Below are positions 43,222 to 52,414 of a DNA stretch of 64,000 bases, piece by piece. Every line of letters begins with the position of its first letter. Position 1 is the first letter of the stretch. The stretch spans positions 1-64,000 of the forward strand of contig JAUVVG010000023.1 of the NCBI GenBank assembly GCA_030604735.1. The letters run 5' to 3'. Source of the stretch: Azoarcus sp. Its GTDB lineage: Bacteria > Pseudomonadota > Gammaproteobacteria > Burkholderiales > Rhodocyclaceae. A program made the position numbers and the translations under genes. The notes below the pieces were generated by a model. It had not been told where the DNA came from. It made no database searches and saw nothing but the letters and a program-made list of their open reading frames with translations.

Positions 43222-44543
43222 CGGGAACCAGGGCACGTCTCTGCCTGATCGAGGACGACGAGATCATGGGCGAATCGCTTTGCGAGCGATTCGAACTGGA
43301 GGGCTTCTCCTACGACTGGCACCGCTCCTGCCGCGAGGCCGAGATCGCCCTGGCCCGCCATCGTTACGCGGTGGTCGTCAGCGACATCCGCCTGCCCGAT
43401 CGCGGCGGAGACGAGTTGTTCCTTGCGCTGAAGGCGCAGGGCCGTGTGCTGCCGCCCTGGCTGTTCATCACTGGCCACGGTGCGATCGATCGGGCAGTCG
43501 AACTACTCAAGTCCGGCGCGGCCGACTATCTGACCAAACCCTTCGATCTGGATGCGATGATCGACCGCCTGTCGTCGCTACTCGACAACGCCCAAAGCCC
43601 CTCCGACGAGTACCGGCTGGGCGTTTCGGCGGCGATGCGCCACATCGAGAGCCTCTTGCCACGCCTTGCCCGCCAGGCCACCACCATCCTGATCTCGGGC
43701 GAATCCGGCGTCGGCAAGGAAGTCGTCGCACGGGAACTGCACCACCTGAGCGCCGAAGGCAACGAGCGACCCTTCATCGCGGTCAATTGTGGCGCCATCT
43801 CGGAGAGCCTGCTCGAAGCCGAGTTGTTCGGGCACGAGAAAGGCGCCTTCACCGGCGCGATCCGGGAGCGCCCGGGGGTGTTCGAACAAGCCCATGGCGG
43901 CACCTTGTTCCTGGATGAAATCGGCGACATGCCCTTGCCGATGCAGGTCAAGCTGCTACGCGCGATCCAGGAACGCAAGGTGACCCGGGTCGGCGGCGAG
44001 CGTGCGCTCAGCGTCGATCTGCGCCTGATCTGCGCCACCCATCGTGATCTCAAGGAGAGGGTGGAAGAAGGTCGCTTTCGTGAAGACCTCTTCTACCGCA
44101 TCAACGTGATCAACCTGCGCCTGCCGCCATTGCGCGAGCGCGGCGATGACATCCTGTGGCTCGCCCGCCGGTTTCTGGCCGCCTACTGCCGGGAGCACCC
44201 GGGTGAGACCAAACGACTCACACCCACGGTGGAGCAGGCACTACTCATGCACACCTGGCCGGGCAACATCCGCGAACTGAAGAACGCGATCGAACGCGCC
44301 TGCATCCTGAGTGCGGGCGATGCCCTGTTGCTGGAAACCCTGTTCGAGACCCCACCGCCGGCCGAACTGCTGGCAGACGACACCGCCGCCGGACTGGCGG
44401 ACTACCTGAAAGCCTGCGAGCGCGATTACATCGCCAAGGCCCTGGAAGCCCATGACGGACAGATCGCCCGCACCGCGGCGCATCTCGGGATCAGTCGCAA
44501 GAATCTGTGGGAGCGGATGAAGCGCCTGGACTTGTCTGTGTAG
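43218..44543 (+). CDS. arxR: ArxR, sigma-54-dependent response regulator
   Basis: The 441-residue NtrC-type activator has a receiver domain (Asp13/Asp14, phospho-acceptor Asp56 in VVVSDIRLP, Thr85, Lys107), an AAA+ domain with Walker A GESGVGKE at 161-168, the sigma-54-contacting GAFTGA loop at 209-214 and Walker B GGTLFLDEIG. A Fis-type HTH at about 415-440 (ARTAAHLGISRKNLWERMKR) binds DNA. Phosphorylated by ArxS, it should activate the arxB' promoter from the palindrome at 40757-40778. Confidence 0.93.
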   Translation: MTGTRARLCLIEDDEIMGESLCERFELEGFSYDWHRSCREAEIALARHRYAVVVSDIRLPDRGGDELFLALKAQGRVLPPWLFITGHGAIDRAVELLKSGAADYLTKPFDLDAMIDRLSSLLDNAQSPSDEYRLGVSAAMRHIESLLPRLARQATTILISGESGVGKEVVARELHHLSAEGNERPFIAVNCGAISESLLEAELFGHEKGAFTGAIRERPGVFEQAHGGTLFLDEIGDMPLPMQVKLLRAIQERKVTRVGGERALSVDLRLICATHRDLKERVEEGRFREDLFYRINVINLRLPPLRERGDDILWLARRFLAAYCREHPGETKRLTPTVEQALLMHTWPGNIRELKNAIERACILSAGDALLLETLFETPPPAELLADDTAAGLADYLKACERDYIAKALEAHDGQIARTAAHLGISRKNLWERMKRLDLSV

Positions 44544-44577
44544 CGTGCCGACGACCGACACGATACCCGCCGACACC

Positions 44578-44593
44578 CGACACGCTCGTGTCG
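44578..44593 (+). terminator. Short hairpin after arxR
   Basis: CGACACG-CT-CGTGTCG is a perfect 7-bp stem 35 bases after the arxR stop. There is no U-run, so it is a weak terminator or RNA-stability element. CCGACA-type words repeat several times just before it. Confidence 0.35.
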
Positions 44594-44662
44594 CCAGCTG
44601 TCGATGTGATGGGGCTCAATGATTCTTGTCGCCCCAACACGCAAGAGAGCACCTACGATGCG

Positions 44663-45220
44663 TCAGTTCCGTAACAAACCCGGTACCGACTGCTGGTCCG
44701 GCGTGCGCTCGACCGGTTTCGGCGGCTCGACGATGGCGAGCAGGTCGAGTTCGAAAACCAGGGTTTCCTCGGGGCCGATCGCGCCACCTCCCCTCGCGCC
44801 ATAGGCAAGCGGCGGCGGGATCACCAGCCGGGCTCGGGTGCCGACCGGCATCTGGGTCAGTACTCTTTGCCAGCCGAGGATGGTCTTGTCGACCGGGAAT
44901 ACCGCGGCGGTATCGCTTCGAAAAGTATCCTCGAACACCCGGCCGTCGATATGTTCGCCACGATAATGGACGCGGACCCAGTCCTCGAGCGCCGGCATCT
45001 GACCGTCGCCAAGTCGCAACACCTCGACCTGCAAACCTTCCGGCAGCTGCACGACACCCGGGCGTGCACCGTTCTTTTGGCGATAGGCCAGACCTTCTTC
45101 GGCGTTCAGATCGGCCAGTAACAGGCGATCCTCGACTTCACCTGGCGCGATGCCGAATTCACGCGACACGAACATCAGCACGACGAGCGCCGCGAGGCTG
45201 AACAGGATCGTCCTCAGCAT
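44663..45220 (-). CDS. Exported FKBP-type peptidyl-prolyl isomerase
   Basis: The 185-residue protein starts with a hydrophobic anchor or signal (LRTILFSLAALVVLMFVS) followed by an FKBP domain: WVRVHYRGEHIDGRVFEDTF, LGWQRVLTQMPVGTRARLVI, and PLAYGARGGG with PEETLVFELDLL. It resembles Mip/FkpA-like envelope isomerases without the dimerisation domain. It lies 10 bases after the Sel1-repeat gene on the same strand, so the two probably form an operon. With the SlyD-like gene it brackets the arx cluster. Confidence 0.87.
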   Translation of the reverse strand: MLRTILFSLAALVVLMFVSREFGIAPGEVEDRLLLADLNAEEGLAYRQKNGARPGVVQLPEGLQVEVLRLGDGQMPALEDWVRVHYRGEHIDGRVFEDTFRSDTAAVFPVDKTILGWQRVLTQMPVGTRARLVIPPPLAYGARGGGAIGPEETLVFELDLLAIVEPPKPVERTPDQQSVPGLLRN

Positions 45221-45230
45221 GATAGAGGCT

Positions 45231-46229
45231 TCAGCGTATCGGGGAGGAGGCCGTGCCGGCACCGGCGGCGATCTGCCGCTCGAAGGCCCAGCGGATCGTC
45301 CGCTCCAGCACCGCCTTCCGCTCGTCGTCCGACAAACGCGTCCCGATCGACCGATGCAGCTCGCGACCGACCGGATCGTCGCCCGATGCCGCCAGGGCCG
45401 CCCAGAAAGCCGCCTCCTGCAGATCGACCGGCACGCCAGTCCCTTCGAGATACATGCGCGCCAGCCAACCCTGCATCTGCGGATGCCCGTCCTCGGCACT
45501 GATGCGGGTGTAGTGGGCCCCGAGCGCTTCATCCACCGGGTGGCCACCTACGCCCTCGACATACAGGCGCGCCAGAAAGAGCGCTGCGACCCGCAGGTCA
45601 CCGGCCATGGCCTCATCGAGCAAGCGGCGCGCTTCGAACACCCTCTCGACCGCTTGCCCACCCTGCGCATCCGCCACCAGTACCGAAGCCAGCGCGACAT
45701 TGGCCGGCAGGTAGCCACCCGCAATGCCCTGATTGAACCAGGATTCGGCCTTTTCCCGATCGAGTGCGAGCTGGCCGCCCCCCATGTACATCCAGCCGAG
45801 TTTCACTGCGTACTCATGCACCCCCGCTTCGGCGACCGCGGAGTACCAGCGTGCGGCTTCGGCGTGATCCCGATCGACACCATGTCCCTGCTCGTACATC
45901 CAGCCCAGATAAGAACGCGCGCGCAGGGAACCTAGCGCAGCCGCCTGTTCGAAGGCGTCACGCGCCGCGGCCCAGTCGGGCGGATCCTGCGCCATGAAGT
46001 CATGCGCACGCGCCTCGATCGCCCGAACGTCCTGATGCGCGATCCCGGGTGGATCCGCGGCAGGAGTCGATTGACCCGACCCCGCCAGCACGCTATTGGC
46101 GCCCATGATCGTCAACAACACCGCAACGATGATCAAAAGGACGCGCAACCCTATCCCCCGGCCTGACCTGTCTTCAAGAAACTTCGAATTCAGCACATTC
46201 ACCTGTCGAAATCGGTCCAGCATCGACAC
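45231..46229 (-). CDS. Exported Sel1-repeat (TPR-like) protein
   Basis: The 332-residue protein has an N-terminal membrane segment (about 27-48: GLRVLLIIVAVLLTIMG) and then Sel1-like repeats of about 36 residues, such as LRARSYLGWMYEQGHGVDRD and AEAARWYSAVAEAGVHEYAV. Sel1 repeats mediate protein-protein contacts, often in the envelope. No catalytic motif is seen. It shares an operon with the envelope FKBP and follows pstB on the same strand after about 90 bases. Confidence 0.85.
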   Translation of the reverse strand: MSMLDRFRQVNVLNSKFLEDRSGRGIGLRVLLIIVAVLLTIMGANSVLAGSGQSTPAADPPGIAHQDVRAIEARAHDFMAQDPPDWAAARDAFEQAAALGSLRARSYLGWMYEQGHGVDRDHAEAARWYSAVAEAGVHEYAVKLGWMYMGGGQLALDREKAESWFNQGIAGGYLPANVALASVLVADAQGGQAVERVFEARRLLDEAMAGDLRVAALFLARLYVEGVGGHPVDEALGAHYTRISAEDGHPQMQGWLARMYLEGTGVPVDLQEAAFWAALAASGDDPVGRELHRSIGTRLSDDERKAVLERTIRWAFERQIAAGAGTASSPIR

Positions 46230-46316
46230 CGGACCTTGAAACGGGAACAGCCGGATCGACGCATCGACCCGGCCCGTGGTTTGTCTTGGATGAACTCACC
46301 CCATGACGGGAAACGG

Positions 46317-47171
46317 TCAACCGTAACGACCCGTGATGTAGTCTTCGGTGGCCTTCTTGTCCGGCGACACGAACAACTTCTTGGTGTCGTCGTATTCGAT
46401 CAGTTCGCCCAGATACATGTAGGCGGTGAAGTCGGACACCCGGGCCGCCTGTTGCATGTTGTGGGTCACGATCAGAATCGTGTATTGCTCTTTCAGTTCC
46501 TCGACCAGTTCCTCGATCTTGGTGGTCGAGATCGGATCCAGCGCCGAGGTCGGCTCGTCGAGCAGCAACACCTCCGGTTCGATCGCGATCGCACGGGCGA
46601 TGACCAGACGTTGCTGCTGGCCGCCGGACAGGCCGAATGCATTGGTCTGCAGGCGATCCTTGACCTCCTCCCACAGCGCCACCCGCCTCAGCGAGCTTTC
46701 GACCACCTGATCCAGGACGTTCTTGTCCTTGACGCCTTGCAGGCGCAAGCCATAGGCGACGTTCTCGTAGATGGATTTCGGAAACGGGTTCGGTTTCTGG
46801 AACACCATGCCGATCTTGCGCCGCAACTCGGCCACATCCACCCCCTTGGCGTAGATGTTCTCGCCGTGCAGATTGATCGAGCCCTCGATGCGGCAACCAT
46901 CGACCAGGTCGTTCATCCGGTTGAAGCAACGCAGCAGGGTCGATTTGCCGCAACCCGACGGGCCGATGAAGGCGGTGACCCGCTTCTTGGCGATGTTCAT
47001 GCTGACCGACTTCAGCGCCTTCGCATTGCCGTAATACAGGTCGAGGTTCTCGACCGAGATCGCGACTTCCTCGGATGCCAGGGAGAGATGCTCACGCGTG
47101 GTGTCGGAAAACAGCCCGGCATTCATGCCCTTGTGGCGGGCCGTCGTCTCGGGCGTAGCAATCTGGTTCAT
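46317..47171 (-). CDS. pstB: Phosphate ABC transporter ATP-binding protein PstB
   Basis: The 284-residue ATPase has Walker A GPSGCGKS, signature LSGGQQQRL and Walker [14 protein letters not shown], with the PstB-typical [10 protein letters not shown] and [18 protein letters not shown]. It powers high-affinity phosphate import. The ATG at 47171 has GGAGA upstream and adds a short N-terminal extension found in gammaproteobacterial PstB. It is last in pstSCAB; no phoU follows. Confidence 0.96.
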   Translation of the reverse strand: MNQIATPETTARHKGMNAGLFSDTTREHLSLASEEVAISVENLDLYYGNAKALKSVSMNIAKKRVTAFIGPSGCGKSTLLRCFNRMNDLVDGCRIEGSINLHGENIYAKGVDVAELRRKIGMVFQKPNPFPKSIYENVAYGLRLQGVKDKNVLDQVVESSLRRVALWEEVKDRLQTNAFGLSGGQQQRLVIARAIAIEPEVLLLDEPTSALDPISTTKIEELVEELKEQYTILIVTHNMQQAARVSDFTAYMYLGELIEYDDTKKLFVSPDKKATEDYITGRYG

Positions 47172-47227
47172 GTGTTTCTCCGGATTATTTCGGGATTCTT
47201 TCATCTTTCGACGGTGACCGGCGCGGA

Positions 47228-48880
47228 TCAATCACTCTCGGCGCGATATTTCTCGCGAAGATGGTTTCGGATGGTGATCGCGGTCAGGTTGAGCGCCACG
47301 ATCAACAACACCAGGATCAGCGCGGTCGCATAGACCAGCGCTTCGGCGGCTTCGGCGTGCGGGCTCTGGAAGCCGACATCGTAGATATGAAAGCCGAGGT
47401 GCATGATCTTGCGCTCCAGGTGGATGAACGGGAAGTTGCCGTCGATCGGCAGGGTCGGCGCGAGCTTGACCACGCCGACCAGCATCAGCGGTGCCACCTC
47501 GCCGGCGGCGCGCGCGATCGCGAGGATCAGGCCGGTCATCATCGCCGGTGTCGCCAGTGGCACCACCACTTTCCACAAGGTCTCGCCCTTGGTCGCACCG
47601 AGCGCGAGCGAGCCCTGGCGAATCGTCGAGGGAATCCGCGACAGCCCCTCCTCGGTGGACACGATGACTACTGGCAGCGTCAGTAGCGCCAGCGTCAGCG
47701 AGGCCCAGAACAGACCGGGGGTGCCGAAAGTCGGCGCCGGCAAGGCCTCCGGATAGAAGGCGCTGTCGATCGCCCCACCCAGCACATAGACGAAGAAGCC
47801 GAGACCGAACACCCCGAAGACGATGGAAGGTACCCCCGCGAGGTTGTATACCGAAATCCGGATTGCCTTGAGCAAGGGGCCCTGCCTGGCGTACTCGCGC
47901 AGGTAGATCGCCGCCAGCACACCGAACGGGGTCACGATGATGGACATCACCAGCACCATCACCACGGTACCGAAAATCGCCGGGAAGATGCCGCCTTCGG
48001 TGTTCGCTTCACGCGGGTAACCGAAGATGAAGTCGTAGAACGACTTGACGTAGAACACCACCTTGGACGGAATCGACATGTTGTTCGGCTGCCAGGCGTT
48101 GACGATGGCGTTCAGCCCTATCGTCACCTCGCGACCATCGGCAACGCGCATCACCAGCGCATCGCGGCGCACTTCCTGCAGCAGCTCGTTGAGCCGCTGT
48201 TGCAGTACCGCATACTCGGCGTTCAGGCTTTCCCGGCGCTGGGCGAACTCACGCTCCAGCTCCGGCGTCATAGTGCCGCGCAGCTCCGCCTTGCGCTGAT
48301 CCAGACGCACCCGTTCCAGCCGGAAGTTGATGTTGCCGATCGCGCCGCGCTCGATACCGCGAATCTCTTCGAACAGCGCATTGCTCCGCTTCAATCTGGG
48401 CTGTAGCTCGCCCCAGACCACATCACGCTCGGCGACGGTCTGTCCATCTTGGAGAAGCCGGACCGGCTCGCCGTAGAAGTCGCCCCACTCGCGCCGCTCC
48501 AGCACGGTGATTTCCCTGGGGTAGGACCAGTCTCCCATGAAGTCGGCAACGAAGTAGGTAAAGTCCTTGCCCGTGACGTCACGGTTGCCGAGCTTGAGCA
48601 AATGGCGTGTCGCCACCCGCTGCTCCTCCGGCAAAGGGATGCCAGCCTCACGTAGCGATTGCGCCGTCAAGGTTTCGGACTTGCGCAGTTCGCCGATGAC
48701 CCGGACCTGCTCGCCGTTCGCCTGCATGTAGGTCGTACTGATCACGGCATGCGGCCAGAAGTGACCAAAGCCACGCACCAGGATCAGGGCCAGCAAACCG
48801 AACACCATGATGATGCTGATGCTGACCGCCCCGCCGTTCAACCAGATCCAGGGAGATCCGCTTTTCCACCACTGTTTCAT
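47228..48880 (-). CDS. pstA: Phosphate ABC transporter permease PstA, long form
   Basis: The 550-residue permease has one N-terminal membrane helix, a large extracytoplasmic region of about 230 residues with a coiled coil (about 165-240), then the five-helix permease core. The EAA loop reads [25 protein letters not shown]. Typical PstA is about 290 residues; the long form occurs in Pseudomonas-like and other gammaproteobacteria. It lies between pstC and pstB with short gaps. Confidence 0.93.
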   Translation of the reverse strand: MKQWWKSGSPWIWLNGGAVSISIIMVFGLLALILVRGFGHFWPHAVISTTYMQANGEQVRVIGELRKSETLTAQSLREAGIPLPEEQRVATRHLLKLGNRDVTGKDFTYFVADFMGDWSYPREITVLERREWGDFYGEPVRLLQDGQTVAERDVVWGELQPRLKRSNALFEEIRGIERGAIGNINFRLERVRLDQRKAELRGTMTPELEREFAQRRESLNAEYAVLQQRLNELLQEVRRDALVMRVADGREVTIGLNAIVNAWQPNNMSIPSKVVFYVKSFYDFIFGYPREANTEGGIFPAIFGTVVMVLVMSIIVTPFGVLAAIYLREYARQGPLLKAIRISVYNLAGVPSIVFGVFGLGFFVYVLGGAIDSAFYPEALPAPTFGTPGLFWASLTLALLTLPVVIVSTEEGLSRIPSTIRQGSLALGATKGETLWKVVVPLATPAMMTGLILAIARAAGEVAPLMLVGVVKLAPTLPIDGNFPFIHLERKIMHLGFHIYDVGFQSPHAEAAEALVYATALILVLLIVALNLTAITIRNHLREKYRAESD

Positions 48881-48912
48881 TTCATCAACCTCGTCGCATT
48901 CGGATCATTGGA

Positions 48913-51216
48913 TCAAAGGGAGGCATAGCGCTTGCGCAGGCGCTGGCGCACAACCTCGGCCGCGGTGTTCAGCACGAAGGTGAAGGCAAGAAGCACCAGT
49001 GCCGAGAGGAACAGAACCCGGAAGTGGGTCGACCCGACCGCCGTCTCCGGCAGTTCGACCGCGATGTTCGCAGCCAGCGTCCGCATGCCCTGGAAGATGC
49101 TGAAGTCGACAATCGGGCTGTTACCCGAGGCCATCAGCACGATCATGGTCTCGCCGACCGCCCGGCCGAATCCGATCATCACCGCCGAAAAGATACCGGG
49201 ACTCGCGGTGAGTAACACCACTCCCATCACGGTCTGCCATGGTGTCGCACCCAGTGCCAGCGAACCCTGGGTGAGGTGGCGCGGCACGTTGAACACCGCA
49301 TCCTCGGCAATCGAAAAAATAGTCGGAATCACCGCGAAGCCCATCGCCAGCCCTACGATCAGGGCGTTACGCTGATCGTAGGGAATACCGATATCGGTCA
49401 GCCACTGGCGCATGGACCCATTGAAGAACGTGACTTCCGCCCAGGGACTCAAACTCACCGACACCCAGCCGAGCAGGAGCACGACCGGAATCAGGATCGC
49501 CGCTTCCCAGCCCGCCGACACCGAATTCCGGAAAGCAGCAGGCAGGCGACTCCACAGATAGCCCCAGGCGAGAATGCCGGTCGGGATCAGGACCGCGCCA
49601 ATCACCAGAATCGGCAGATTGTTCTCGATGTAGGGCGCCAACCAGATCCCGGCGAGAAAGCCGAGAATGACGGTTGGCAGCGCTTCCATCAGTTCGATCG
49701 ATGGCTTGACGATCTTGCGCATCGGCGCCGACATGAAATAGGCGGCGTAGATCGCCCCCATGATCGCCAGCGGCGTCGCGAGCAGCATCGCGAACAAGGC
49801 GGCCTTGAGCGTGCCGATCGACAAGGGCACCAGACTCAGCTTGGATTCGAAAGCATCATCGGCAGAAGAGGACTGCCAGATGTAGGCCGGCGCATCACGG
49901 CCCTCGTACCAGACCTTGCCCCACAGACCACTCATCGAGGTCTGCGGATGCGGGTTATCGATCGCCAGCATCATCAGCGCGTCACCGGCGGTGCTCTCGA
50001 CCAAGGCGAGGCGGTTGATCGGTGAGACCGCCATCCGGTTGATCGGCGCGTCGGCGACATCGATGAACTTGAGCGTCACACTCGACGTCGCATAGTGCAC
50101 GCCGACGGTTCCGCTGGCATCGCCGACGAGAAAGCCCTTGCGGCTGTGTTCCGGCTCGATGAAGGTGATGGCCGCGGCATGGGGACGGAAAGACCGGATC
50201 TTGGTCAGGTTCTGGGCGTTCGACGCCTCGTCCCGCACCAGGATCCATTGCGAGACCGAACCGTCCGATCCGCCTACGATCAGAGAGCGGCTTCCGACCA
50301 GGAACTCGGCCGCGGTCACGGTGGCGCCCGACGCGTCGATCAGATCGACCTTGCCGACCAGTCGCGGATTGTTGCGATCGACGATGTCGAAATGATGAAG
50401 CACGCCGGAGGTATCGATCGCGAACAGGTCACGCAGCGATTCATTGACCAGCAATCTCCGCACCGGCGCACCCAGGTTAGGCAGATTGAAGTCCTGGCGA
50501 CGAATCTCGACCGTACCGGTCAGCATGCTGGTCGAGGTACTGAACAAGGCCATCGCGATATCGCCTTCGGCCGTCCCCGCCGCGACGACATAACCGCCGC
50601 GGCCATCGACGATTTCGATGGCCGCGAACTGCCGGGCGGTTTCGTCTCCGCCGAGATTCAGCGGTGACTCGCCGAGCGGGAAACTCAGCTGGGGCGTGAT
50701 GACCCGTCGCCCTTCGGGATAGGTCAGCTGGTAATCGACCTTGACCGGCATGATCGACCCATCGGAAAAGCCGTAGGCGAACAGGCTCTTGCGGCTTTCC
50801 GAGCGACCGAAGCTGGTGACCGTCGCCCCTTCCGGCATCGGCACCTGCTGGCGCGACAGAATCCGCCCGGTGCGCGCATCGAAAAAGGTGATCACGCCCG
50901 ATTCGGAGAACCGACCACCGACCTCTTCGAAGCGGTCGACCGTCAGATGCAAGGTGGGAGACGGCACTTCGTCGCCCGCGACCGAGTACGATCCCACCAC
51001 CTCGGCCGTTACCGGCTTGAGCAGTGGAAAGGTTTCGTAGAACAGATACATGAAGATGAGGGCCAGGGCGAAAATCACCCCCAGCCCCCCGGTTCCGACA
51101 CCGTAACGTGACAAGCCATCACGGAACTTTCGCGTCCTGCGCAATTTCTCCCGTTTCTCCTCGCTGGGCAACAAGGATTGGCGCGGTGCGGCGCTATGTG
51201 GCGCAATCGCTGACAT
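48913..51216 (-). CDS. pstC: Phosphate ABC transporter permease PstC, long form
   Basis: The 767-residue permease has an N-terminal membrane helix near residues 42-62, a beta-rich extracytoplasmic domain of about 380 residues with WD40-like repeats (SLIVGGSDGSVSQWI, GFLVGDASGTVGV), then the permease helices with EAA loop [20 protein letters not shown]. The usual PstC is about 310 residues. The beta-domain may tune access of PstS-bound phosphate. It follows pstS after a terminator-like hairpin. Confidence 0.93.
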   Translation of the reverse strand: MSAIAPHSAAPRQSLLPSEEKREKLRRTRKFRDGLSRYGVGTGGLGVIFALALIFMYLFYETFPLLKPVTAEVVGSYSVAGDEVPSPTLHLTVDRFEEVGGRFSESGVITFFDARTGRILSRQQVPMPEGATVTSFGRSESRKSLFAYGFSDGSIMPVKVDYQLTYPEGRRVITPQLSFPLGESPLNLGGDETARQFAAIEIVDGRGGYVVAAGTAEGDIAMALFSTSTSMLTGTVEIRRQDFNLPNLGAPVRRLLVNESLRDLFAIDTSGVLHHFDIVDRNNPRLVGKVDLIDASGATVTAAEFLVGSRSLIVGGSDGSVSQWILVRDEASNAQNLTKIRSFRPHAAAITFIEPEHSRKGFLVGDASGTVGVHYATSSVTLKFIDVADAPINRMAVSPINRLALVESTAGDALMMLAIDNPHPQTSMSGLWGKVWYEGRDAPAYIWQSSSADDAFESKLSLVPLSIGTLKAALFAMLLATPLAIMGAIYAAYFMSAPMRKIVKPSIELMEALPTVILGFLAGIWLAPYIENNLPILVIGAVLIPTGILAWGYLWSRLPAAFRNSVSAGWEAAILIPVVLLLGWVSVSLSPWAEVTFFNGSMRQWLTDIGIPYDQRNALIVGLAMGFAVIPTIFSIAEDAVFNVPRHLTQGSLALGATPWQTVMGVVLLTASPGIFSAVMIGFGRAVGETMIVLMASGNSPIVDFSIFQGMRTLAANIAVELPETAVGSTHFRVLFLSALVLLAFTFVLNTAAEVVRQRLRKRYASL

Positions 51217-51270
51217 GCTGTTCGACTCCTGATGTCGGATCGGGACGCCAGAAAATACCGGTCCCTCGGC

Positions 51271-51306
51271 AAAAAACAGGGCTCCGTCGCCTTCGCGACG
51301 AAGCCC
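51271..51306 (-). terminator. Attenuator/terminator between pstS and pstC
   Basis: On the minus strand, a 12-bp stem (GGGCTTCGTCGC pairing with GCGACGGAGCCC, one G-U pair) closes a GAAG loop and is followed by TG and six T. Placed between pstS and pstC, it would let most transcripts stop after pstS and give excess binding protein. Confidence 0.8.
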
Positions 51307-51326
51307 GCTCTTAAAACAAGCCTATG

Positions 51327-52301
51327 TTATTCCAGGCCTTTTTCCTTGCGCAGACGCGACGCGACCGTCTCGGGCATGGTCACGTAACCGTCACGATGCA
51401 CCACTTCCTGGCCTTCCTTCGACAACACCATGCGGAAGAACTCCTTCTCCAGCGGCGCCATGCCGGTGTTGGGGTTGGCGTTGGCATAGACGTAGAGGAA
51501 GCGTGCAAGCGGATAGGCGCCGCTCACGGCGTTCTCGCCATTGGCTTCGGCGAACGCATCACCGTGATTCTTGGACAACGGTACGACACGCACGCCGGAG
51601 GTGCGATAGCCGATGCCGGAGTAACCGATACCGTTGATGGTCTGCTCGACACCACGCACGACGGCCGATGAACCTGGCTGCTCGTTGATCGAGGACTTGA
51701 AGTCACCGCCACACAGCGCGACTTCCTTGAAGAAACCATAGGTGCCGGACACGGCGTTACGGCTGTAAAGGGTGATGTCACGGTTGGCCCAGCTACCGGT
51801 CAGGCCGACCTGGCCCCAGGTGGTGATGTCGTCGGCGTAGCCACAGGCACGGGTGGCGGAGAAGATCGCATCGACCTGCGGCAGCGACAGCCCTTCGACC
51901 GGGTTGTCCTTGTTGACATAGACCGCGACCATGTCGATCGCGACCGGCACTTCGGTCGGAGCATAGCCATAACGGTCTTCGAAGGTACGGATCTCGGAGT
52001 CACGCATGGCGCGGCTCATCGGGCCGAAGTTGGCCGTTCCTTCGGTCAAGGCCGGGGGAGCGGTCGAGGAACCGGCACCCTGAATCTGGATATTGACGTT
52101 GGGGTAGAACTTCGCGAACTCCTCTGCCCACAGGGTCATGAGGTTGTTCAGCGTATCGGAACCGATCGAGGTCAGGTTGCCCGAAATACCGGAAACGCGC
52201 TCATAGGCGGGCATCGCCGGATCCACTTCGGCAGAGGCCACACCAGCGGACAGACCCAGCGCAGCGGCAATGCTCAGGACCAGGGTTTTCTTCAGCATCA
52301 T
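51327..52301 (-). CDS. pstS: Phosphate-binding protein PstS
   Basis: The 324-residue periplasmic protein has a signal peptide (LKKTLVLSIAAALGLSAGVASA). Phosphate-binding landmarks include GNLTSIGSDTLNNLM, QGAGSSTAPPALTEGTANFG and a SRNAVSGTYGFFKE loop. AGAGGAAG six bases before the ATG at 52301 supports the first of two adjacent methionines. The 113-base upstream gap to glmM should hold the promoter; a TGTAAC word there resembles a Pho-box half but is not convincing alone. Confidence 0.95.
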   Translation of the reverse strand: MMLKKTLVLSIAAALGLSAGVASAEVDPAMPAYERVSGISGNLTSIGSDTLNNLMTLWAEEFAKFYPNVNIQIQGAGSSTAPPALTEGTANFGPMSRAMRDSEIRTFEDRYGYAPTEVPVAIDMVAVYVNKDNPVEGLSLPQVDAIFSATRACGYADDITTWGQVGLTGSWANRDITLYSRNAVSGTYGFFKEVALCGGDFKSSINEQPGSSAVVRGVEQTINGIGYSGIGYRTSGVRVVPLSKNHGDAFAEANGENAVSGAYPLARFLYVYANANPNTGMAPLEKEFFRMVLSKEGQEVVHRDGYVTMPETVASRLRKEKGLE

Positions 52302-52414
52302 GTCAATCTTCCTCTTTGTGAGTGATGGCCACGAACCGGGTACGTCTTCACATACCCTGGTTTCGAGACCCAGATTGTCGCGATGCAATGTTACAAGTAG
52401 ATGAAATTAACAAT

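Noticed and set aside
52302-52414. Pho box upstream of pstS
   Set aside because: Only one TGTAAC-like half is visible. No 7-bp direct repeat with proper spacing could be aligned, so it is not annotated.
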